DNA of 7,486 bases from Helicobacteraceae bacterium UBA6016 (lineage in GTDB: Bacteria > Campylobacterota > Campylobacteria > Campylobacterales > UBA6016), in contig DIZY01000056.1 of NCBI GenBank assembly GCA_002428055.1, forward strand, positions 5,995 to 13,480, given 5' to 3'. Shown one piece after another: positions 1-4,610 of the stretch. Under the pieces are notes generated by a model, which ran no database searches, was not told the origin of the DNA, and worked only from the letters and a program-made list of their open reading frames with translations. Position numbers and translations under genes: made by a program. Position 1 is the first letter of the stretch. Every line of letters begins with the position of its first letter.

Positions 1-1043
1 TAAAGGTCAAAAAAATCGTTAAAGATAGTGTAAACGGCAGAGATATTGCAGTTTTGGAGCTCTACTATTCAAATAGAAACTATCTAAGACTAATTAATAA
101 TTTTGAACAGTTGCTGATTAAATTTTTTGCCGTTTCTGCGCTGATTTTTGCGTTTATGCTCTTTTTTGTTAGGAGGCTTTTGTCTCCTCTTTCGGATATA
201 GCCGAAAATATGAGAGAGTATATTCCGGGCAAAAATGTAGTATTTAGCAGAAAAGAGAGCGATGATGAAATAGGTTCTATCATTTTGTCGTTTAACGCTA
301 TGCAGACCAATATCGACAACTTTTTAGAAGAGATAAGGAAAAAAGATAGTGAACTAATGCGTCAATCAAAGCTAAAAGCTTTGGCGGACATGATAAACGC
401 CGTAGCACACAACTGGAGGCAGCCTCTAAATGCCATAGGTATTATGTTGCAAGATTTCGAATATGCGCACCAGTACGGAGAGCTTAATGAGGCATATATT
501 AAAAATAGTGTCTCAAAAAGCATGGAGCTTTTAAATAAAATGTCTAAAACTATAGACGACTTTCGTCTGTTTTTTGCGTCAAGCACGGAAGAGGAGAGTA
601 TAGATGTCGGCAAAATTGCCGAGGAGGTCGCAAAGGCATACGAAGACCAGCTCTCATCCATGAATACTCGTATTCGTATAGACGGCGACGGTTTTGTAAT
701 AATCGGACAAAAAGAGCTTTTGCGAGATGTTATAAGCTCGTTGGTGTCAAACGCAAAAGATGCTATCGATGAAAAGCTGAATGAAAACCCAAGCTTTAAG
801 GGCGATATTACGATAAAACTAGACCCTGAGCATAGAAGGGTAGAGTGCATCGATAACGGCGGAGGTATGGACAAAGAGTCTCTTGAACGAGCGTTTGAGC
901 CTTATTTTACGACAAAAGAGCAGGGTAAGGGTGTCGGTCTCGGGCTTTTTATGTCTCGTACCGTTGTTGCCAATATGAACGGCGAACTTACAATCGCCAA
1001 TAAACACGGCGGACTCTCAGCTCTTATTTCGTTTACGCTCTAA
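1..1043 (+). CDS. Membrane sensor histidine kinase, N-terminus cut by window edge
   Basis: The frame is open from the left edge (first whole codon at 3) to TAA at 1041-1043, giving 346 residues. A TTG at 54 could be taken as a start, but coding clearly continues upstream (GRDIAVLELYY looks like the last strands of a periplasmic sensor domain), so the gene begins outside the window. In order it shows: one hydrophobic segment (nt ~108-176), a HAMP linker (~nt 165-330, ending DDEIGSIILSFN), a short helical stretch, then the H-box HNWRQPLN with the phospho-accepting His at nt 408. The ATPase part has the N-box (SNAKDAID, Asn at 750), G1 (DNGGGMD, 852), F-box (FEPYFTTK, 894) and G2 (GKGVGLGL, 930). 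All catalytic boxes are intact, so it should autophosphorylate and pass phosphate to a response regulator, which is not in this window. The HxWRQPL-type H-box is common in Campylobacterota and Deltaproteobacteria. The signal sensed is unknown. Confidence 0.93.
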   Translation, partial: KVKKIVKDSVNGRDIAVLELYYSNRNYLRLINNFEQLLIKFFAVSALIFAFMLFFVRRLLSPLSDIAENMREYIPGKNVVFSRKESDDEIGSIILSFNAMQTNIDNFLEEIRKKDSELMRQSKLKALADMINAVAHNWRQPLNAIGIMLQDFEYAHQYGELNEAYIKNSVSKSMELLNKMSKTIDDFRLFFASSTEEESIDVGKIAEEVAKAYEDQLSSMNTRIRIDGDGFVIIGQKELLRDVISSLVSNAKDAIDEKLNENPSFKGDITIKLDPEHRRVECIDNGGGMDKESLERAFEPYFTTKEQGKGVGLGLFMSRTVVANMNGELTIANKHGGLSALISFTL

Positions 1044-1909
1044 ATTTTTTTGATTATCGGGTTAAATGCTTTTACACCCACTTGTACTTCGTCCCCGACT
1101 TTTAGCTCCTCCAAGTCGCCCTCGCTCATTAACACCTGCACGATTTGTCCGGCGACCGATAGGTGTGCAATGTAGGCGATGTCTATTTTTTTGATGCTTA
1201 GTATTGTTCCCAAAAAAGAGAATTTACTGGAAAATTTGCTATCAAAAAACGCCTCTGACGGCTCTAAAATATTTGATATTTTCCCTTCTTTAATCATGCC
1301 TACTTTATCGGAAAGCCGAAATACCTCTTCTTTGTCGTGAGAGACGAATAGTATTGGAATGTTAAGAGCCGTTTTGAGTCTTAATAGCTCATTGTGAAGC
1401 TTTCTTTTTACATTTACATCAAGTGCCGAAAACGGTTCGTCAAGCAACAGTATCTCCGGCTCTCTAGCTATTGCTCTAGCTATTGCCGCTCTTTGTTTTT
1501 GTCCGCCTGATATTTGGGAGGGGTATGAGTCGGCAAGTTCTGTAAGTTCTGTTAGCCTTAACAACTCTTTCGCTTTTTTTGCATCTTGCTTGGGCTGAGC
1601 AAATAGTATATTCTCAAATATGCTCATATTCGGAAATAGCGAATACTCTTGAAAAACAAAGCCAACTTTGCGTTTTTGCGGTATTAAGTCTATACCTGCT
1701 TCGGCGTTAAACCAGGTTACTCCGGATACTTTAATCTCTCCGGAATCAGGTTTTTCAAGTCCAGCTATCATGCGAAGAAGAGTGCTTTTGCCGCTACCGG
1801 ACGGTCCAAATATAGATATTAGTTCTGTTGTATCGTTCTTAAAGTTGCATGAAAAAACAAACTCGCCGCTCTGTCCTAGTAGTTTTTTTGTTACATTTAT
1901 CTCTATCAC
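1040..1909 (-). CDS. modC: Molybdate ABC transporter ATP-binding protein ModC
   Basis: Cytoplasmic ATPase that drives molybdate import through ModB. The 289 residues contain Walker A (GPSGSGKST, 35-43), Q-loop Gln 87, the ABC signature ISGGQ (133-137), Walker B (ILLLDEP, 153-159) with the D-loop SALD, and H-loop His 191. After the nucleotide-binding domain comes one C-terminal TOBE/Mop-like region (about 228-289). The protein is shorter than E. coli ModC (about 350 residues), so the regulatory tail is compact. The start is GTG at 1909-1907; its G is also the last base of the modB stop (TAGTG), a 1-nt overlap with only a weak Shine-Dalgarno, which suggests coupling to modB translation. The TAG stop (1042-1040) overlaps the stop of the convergent kinase gene. 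It is the last gene of the operon. The family is certain; molybdate rather than sulfate or another anion rests on the ModA/ModE/Mop neighbours. Confidence 0.95.
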   Translation of the reverse strand: MIEINVTKKLLGQSGEFVFSCNFKNDTTELISIFGPSGSGKSTLLRMIAGLEKPDSGEIKVSGVTWFNAEAGIDLIPQKRKVGFVFQEYSLFPNMSIFENILFAQPKQDAKKAKELLRLTELTELADSYPSQISGGQKQRAAIARAIAREPEILLLDEPFSALDVNVKRKLHNELLRLKTALNIPILFVSHDKEEVFRLSDKVGMIKEGKISNILEPSEAFFDSKFSSKFSFLGTILSIKKIDIAYIAHLSVAGQIVQVLMSEGDLEELKVGDEVQVGVKAFNPIIKKI

Positions 1910-2571
1910 TACCAGACCCGTTTTTTGTTAAATTTATAAACGATAAAAAGAGTAAGGAACGAAAATACAAACAGCACCGCCGAGTAAACATGCGCCGTAG
2001 CATACTCGAAAGACTCTACTTTGTCGTAAATGGCGATAGAGGCAACCCTGCTTACGCCGTCGATATTTCCACCTATCATGAGCACTACGCCAAACTCTCC
2101 CACTGTATGTGCAAACGCCAACACCATACCTGTAATCAGTGAGCTTTTAATGAGGGGCAACTCTACTTTAAAAAAAATTTGCGTACCGTTTTTCCCTAAA
2201 GTCTTTGCGGCATCTTTGAGGTTTTTGTCTACGCTCTCAAAGCCTGAAATAAGAGGATGCGTCATAAACGGTAAGCTAAAAATGACAGAGCCGATTACAA
2301 GCCCTGCAAAGCTAAAAGCTAGTTTTGCGTCAAATAATGCTTGCCAAGCTATTCCCAAAAAGCCATTGTCTGAAAAACTAAGCAAAAAATAAAAACCAAG
2401 CACTGACGGCGGCAGAACAAGCGGAAGAGCCACTATACTCTCAAAAACAGGCTTTAGCTTTGACTTTGTATTTGCCAGATAGTACGCAAGCGGAGCGGAG
2501 ATAAATAGCAAAATTAGAGTTGTTATGACGGCTAGCTTGAGCGTCAAAATAAATGGAGCTATATCAATCAT
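1909..2571 (-). CDS. modB: Molybdate ABC transporter permease ModB
   Basis: Inner-membrane channel subunit of the molybdate importer, 220 residues, the usual length for ModB. About five membrane segments are visible (roughly 8-32, 46-66, 84-104, 143-165, 193-213). The cytoplasmic coupling (EAA) loop lies at 121-140 (AAKTLGKN...FFKVELPL), where ModC docks. The LPLVLPPSVLGFYFL stretch (49-63) and HTVGEFGVVLMIGG (155-168) are typical of ModB/CysT-type permeases. The start is ATG at 2571-2569 with GGAAA about 6 nt upstream (2582-2578), lying inside the end of the Mop gene, whose stop (2566-2564) overlaps the modB start by 8 nt. Its own stop overlaps modC by 1 nt. Substrate is assigned by context. 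Confidence 0.95.
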   Translation of the reverse strand: MIDIAPFILTLKLAVITTLILLFISAPLAYYLANTKSKLKPVFESIVALPLVLPPSVLGFYFLLSFSDNGFLGIAWQALFDAKLAFSFAGLVIGSVIFSLPFMTHPLISGFESVDKNLKDAAKTLGKNGTQIFFKVELPLIKSSLITGMVLAFAHTVGEFGVVLMIGGNIDGVSRVASIAIYDKVESFEYATAHVYSAVLFVFSFLTLFIVYKFNKKRVW

Positions 2572-2962
2572 CTATGCTTTCCAGATAAATTTCATTTGCT
2601 TTTACGAGGGCGCATACGGTGTTGCCGGCACGCAGCTCTAGTCTTTCGACAGATTCCGTAGTTATCATGCTAGATAGTTTGATGTGCCCGAAATTTAAGA
2701 TAATTTCGCAAAGTATCTCACCTTTTTTGATTTCGGCGATACTGCATTCTAATTGATTTGAGATACTTATACCGGAGTGTTTGCTCTTTGAGAGAGCTAT
2801 TTCGCTCTCTTTGATGAGCAGATATACATTTGCCCCGTTCTCTCGTACGCTTTTGTCTTCGAATACGAGTAGCCGAAACAGATACCCTTCGCTTAACGCC
2901 TCTATTCTAGCTAAGCCGTTTGAGTGCTTTTGGGAAACGACCGTGGCTTTTATTTTATTCAA
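2564..2962 (-). CDS. Stand-alone di-Mop (two TOBE domains) molybdate-binding protein
   Basis: A 132-residue soluble protein made of two Mop/TOBE units and nothing else. The second (about 62-128) is canonical, with a conserved beta pattern ending in RAGNTVCALVKANEIYL. The first (about 2-58; KIKATVV near the start, NVYLLIKESEIAL at the end) is shorter and more divergent. Proteins of this type bind molybdate or tungstate oxyanions as oligomers, probably as a cytoplasmic buffer or sensor; a role here is inference. The only usable start is TTG at 2962-2960: an in-frame TGA lies at 2983-2981, and between it and the first domain there is no ATG or GTG. The start overlaps the modA stop (2957-2955) by 8 nt and has no Shine-Dalgarno, so it probably relies on reinitiation after modA. 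A Mop-like gene between modA and modB is, from memory, also found in C. jejuni (Cj0302c). An alternative reading, a detached accessory domain of ModC, would be functionally similar. Confidence 0.85.
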   Translation of the reverse strand: MNKIKATVVSQKHSNGLARIEALSEGYLFRLLVFEDKSVRENGANVYLLIKESEIALSKSKHSGISISNQLECSIAEIKKGEILCEIILNFGHIKLSSMITTESVERLELRAGNTVCALVKANEIYLESIDD

Positions 2963-3704
2963 GCGTAAAACCGTATTTTTTCATAATCGTATCACCCTCT
3001 TTACCTTCAAAGTAAGAGAGGAATTTTTTTGCACTCGGATTGTCGCCCCCTCTTTTTGTCATTACATACGCCTGAACCATTTTTTTATGCGCCGATTGCG
3101 GAACTAAGAATGAATCTACATCTTTTGCAATTGTCGGCTGAAGTACGAGTGAGTGAGCTACTAGCGCTGCATCCGCTGCACCGGTTATGCCGAAAGTCGC
3201 CGCTTGCTGCACATTTTCGCCTTTTACTATTTTGCTCGCTATTTTGTCATATACTCCTGAAGTTTTCATCGCCTCTACCGCTGCTTTGCCGTATGGAGCA
3301 ACATCTGGGTTTGCGATTGCTATCTTTTTGACATTGTCGTTTAATAAAACATTTAACCCTTGTTTGACATCAACGCCGCTACCTTTTTTTGTTAGCAATA
3401 CAACTCTGCCTACCGCATACGGCTTGATTTCGCCAACCGTCATGCCGTTTGCTTTTAGTTTTTCCGGAAACGAAATATCCGCCGCAAAAAATAGATCAAA
3501 TGGCGCTCCTTCACTCATTTGCGTAACTAATTTACCGCTTGCGCCGAATGTCGTTTTGACTTTTTCGTCTTTGTTTGCCGCCTCATATGCTTTTGCTATT
3601 TCTGCAAGAGCAAATTTAAGGTCAGCCGCAGCCGCAATATTAATTTCGCCCGCAAAAATTAGAGATTTTGCTACAAGTAGTCCAAGTACTATTTTTTTTA
3701 TCAT
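2955..3704 (-). CDS. modA: Periplasmic molybdate-binding protein ModA
   Basis: Captures molybdate (possibly tungstate) in the periplasm and delivers it to ModBC. The 249 residues begin with a Sec signal peptide: MIKK, a hydrophobic core, and a likely cleavage after LIFA (18/19). Family landmarks follow: AAADLKFAL (24-32), FGASGKL (53-59), GAPFDLFFAAD (66-76), and NPDVAPYGKAA (132-142). The Ser of FGASGKL is the expected oxyanion-binding Ser. The first binding Ser of E. coli ModA (AAAS-L) is Asp 28 here (AAADL), a variant that may mark a subfamily, and I see no obvious counterpart of the E. coli binding Tyr near VQQAATFGITGAADAALVAH. Start ATG at 3704-3702 has a good Shine-Dalgarno AGGAG (3715-3711), which sits inside the last codons of the upstream regulator gene; the two genes are 1 nt apart (TAAAATG). 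Confidence 0.95.
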   Translation of the reverse strand: MIKKIVLGLLVAKSLIFAGEINIAAAADLKFALAEIAKAYEAANKDEKVKTTFGASGKLVTQMSEGAPFDLFFAADISFPEKLKANGMTVGEIKPYAVGRVVLLTKKGSGVDVKQGLNVLLNDNVKKIAIANPDVAPYGKAAVEAMKTSGVYDKIASKIVKGENVQQAATFGITGAADAALVAHSLVLQPTIAKDVDSFLVPQSAHKKMVQAYVMTKRGGDNPSAKKFLSYFEGKEGDTIMKKYGFTLE

Positions 3705-3705
3705 T

Positions 3706-4485
3706 TTATGCTCCTAGTATTACATTTGAGGCTTTGAATATCGCATATACGGTATCACCCTCTTTAAATTTTAGCTCATCCATCGCATCATTAGTGACTA
3801 CGGCCGCCAGCGTTCTATCCGCCAAGCTCATTTTTACTTCGCTGTTTACAGCTCCAGGAATGATTGAGGTGACCTGAGCTTCTATGATATTTCTGGCGCT
3901 TAGTTTTTTAGGTTTTTCTTTTGAGAGGATTATCCAGCTAGCTTTGATGATGGCGTATGCTTCCTCGCCTATTTCAAAGCCTAGTGACTCTACGGAGTCG
4001 TTCGTGATGACGGAGACGATCTTGACACCTTGCCCTATGTCTATCTCTACTTCGCTGTTGACCGCACCTTTTACGATTTTATCTATCTTGCCGAAAAGTT
4101 GATTTCTTGCCGAAGTTTTCATATTTATCCTTCTTAAATTTCTATATAGTGCGTCAAAACTAGGCGTATCTTCTGCAATGGATGATAAAAAAAGCTCATA
4201 TTTTTTCTCCAGCGCCTTAAATACCGCTATCGTCTCTTCACCTTTTGGCGTTATCGTCGTACCGCCTCCGCCTTTACCGCCTGTACTTCTGGCTACTAGC
4301 GGTTCGTCGGATAGGTTATTCATTGCATCCACTGCATCCCATGCCGCTTTATAGCTCATACCCATCTCTTTTGCGGCTTTTGATATGGAGCCTGTTTTGC
4401 CGATAAGCTCAAGCAGATGCACTCTACCGCTACCTAAAAAACTTTTACCGCTTGTCTTGAGCCAAACCCTTCCTTCTATTTCCAC
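3706..4485 (-). CDS. modE: ModE-type molybdate-responsive transcriptional regulator
   Basis: A DNA-binding regulator of 259 residues, the normal size for full-length ModE. The N-terminal winged helix-turn-helix (about 10-90) has SISKAAKEMGMSYKAAWDAV (33-52) as the recognition region and the usual Gly-rich wing GGKGGGGTTITPKG (69-82). Two tandem Mop/TOBE domains follow (about 125-188 and 196-258), each starting with SARN and each with GAVNSEV; the repeat period is 71 residues. In the known family these domains form the molybdate-binding sites of the dimer and promote DNA binding. Start is GTG at 4485-4483, with AAAGGA 5 nt upstream; no in-frame ATG fits the domain start. It is first in the operon, directly followed by modA. 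A ModE-like site overlaps its own promoter, so Mo-dependent autorepression is likely. Having modE at the head of the mod operon resembles some other bacteria; in C. jejuni modE is, as I recall, elsewhere. Confidence 0.94.
   Translation of the reverse strand: MEIEGRVWLKTSGKSFLGSGRVHLLELIGKTGSISKAAKEMGMSYKAAWDAVDAMNNLSDEPLVARSTGGKGGGGTTITPKGEETIAVFKALEKKYELFLSSIAEDTPSFDALYRNLRRINMKTSARNQLFGKIDKIVKGAVNSEVEIDIGQGVKIVSVITNDSVESLGFEIGEEAYAIIKASWIILSKEKPKKLSARNIIEAQVTSIIPGAVNSEVKMSLADRTLAAVVTNDAMDELKFKEGDTVYAIFKASNVILGA
3711..3715 (-). promoter_or_regulatory. Ribosome binding site of modA inside the end of the regulator gene
   Basis: AGGAG on the minus strand, 6 nt before ATG 3704-3702. It is embedded in the last sense codons (CTA GGA GCA) of the upstream gene, the best Shine-Dalgarno within the operon, fitting the need for abundant binding protein. 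Confidence 0.75.
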
Positions 4486-4490
4486 CTCTA

Positions 4491-4496
4491 TCCTTT
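4491..4496 (-). promoter_or_regulatory. Ribosome binding site deciding the GTG start of the ModE-type gene
   Basis: AAAGGA on the minus strand, 5 nt before GTG 4485-4483. It supports this GTG over any internal start. Confidence 0.7.
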
Positions 4497-4510
4497 AATT
4501 AGCGTGCTTT

Positions 4511-4536
4511 TCGTAGTATACAAAAAAATATAGCGA
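4511..4536. promoter_or_regulatory. Candidate ModE operator
   Basis: Two half-sites face each other: TCGTAGTATA (4511-4520) and AATATAGCGA (4527-4536), separated by exactly 6 nt. The layout (TCGnnnTAT / ATAnnnCGA) is an imperfect inverted repeat and resembles the known ModE pattern of CGnTATATA-like half-sites around a short spacer. The right half is close to that pattern, the left is weaker. It covers the -10 box and much of the spacer of the mod promoter, the position expected for a repressor. The binding itself is inferred. Confidence 0.6.
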
Positions 4537-4544
4537 TGTGTCAA
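4515..4544 (-). promoter_or_regulatory. Sigma-70 promoter of the mod operon
   Basis: Read on the minus strand there is a perfect -35 TTGACA (4544-4539), an 18-nt T-rich spacer, and -10 TATACT (4520-4515, one mismatch to TATAAT). Transcription would start near 4508, leaving a leader of about 22 nt before the GTG of the regulator gene. A strong -35 is uncommon in Campylobacterota, where the -10 usually dominates. No start site has been mapped; this is a sequence match only. Confidence 0.75.
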
Positions 4545-4575
4545 AAAGAATCTGCCTCTTTTTTATGCAAAAGGT

Positions 4576-4581
4576 TATAAT
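4576..4581 (+). promoter_or_regulatory. -10 box of the DUF748 gene promoter
   Basis: A perfect TATAAT on the plus strand, about 30 nt before the ATG at 4611, so transcription would start near 4588. There is no good -35 at 17 nt spacing, but a T-tract (4557-4564) lies upstream, as is usual for Campylobacterota promoters. The match is by sequence only. Confidence 0.55.
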
Positions 4582-4601
4582 CTCTAAGCAAGTAAAGAGC
4601 T

Positions 4602-4605
4602 GGAG
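4602..4605 (+). promoter_or_regulatory. Ribosome binding site of the DUF748 gene
   Basis: GGAG, 5 nt before ATG 4611. With the in-frame TAA at 4593-4595 it fixes the start of the long envelope protein. Confidence 0.7.
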
Positions 4606-4610
4606 CCGTT

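Noticed and set aside
54..56. TTG as a start codon of the histidine kinase
   Set aside because: The frame is open back to the left edge and the upstream residues read as a sensor-domain end, so the true start is outside the window.
362..874. A 170-codon minus-strand open frame over the kinase
   Set aside because: Antisense shadow; the sense strand carries all kinase catalytic boxes in this interval.
1030..1075. Possible bidirectional terminator between the kinase and modC
   Set aside because: There is a short T-run but no GC-rich hairpin, and the region is coding for modC.
1462..1485. Perfect 12-nt tandem direct repeat (CTCTAGCTATTG twice)
   Set aside because: It encodes AIARAIAR in the helix after the ABC signature of ModC, where this repeated pattern is usual for the family; no sign of a mobile or regulatory repeat.
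3187..3717. A 176-codon plus-strand open frame over modA
   Set aside because: Antisense to modA, rich in Ser/Ala/Phe as expected from reversing that gene; no recognisable motif.
4543..4563. Inverted repeat AAAAAGA / TCTTTTT with a 7-nt loop in the divergent control region
   Set aside because: AT-only stem of 7 bp is too weak for a terminator and such A/T pairs are frequent by chance in this DNA; it could be an operator but nothing supports it.
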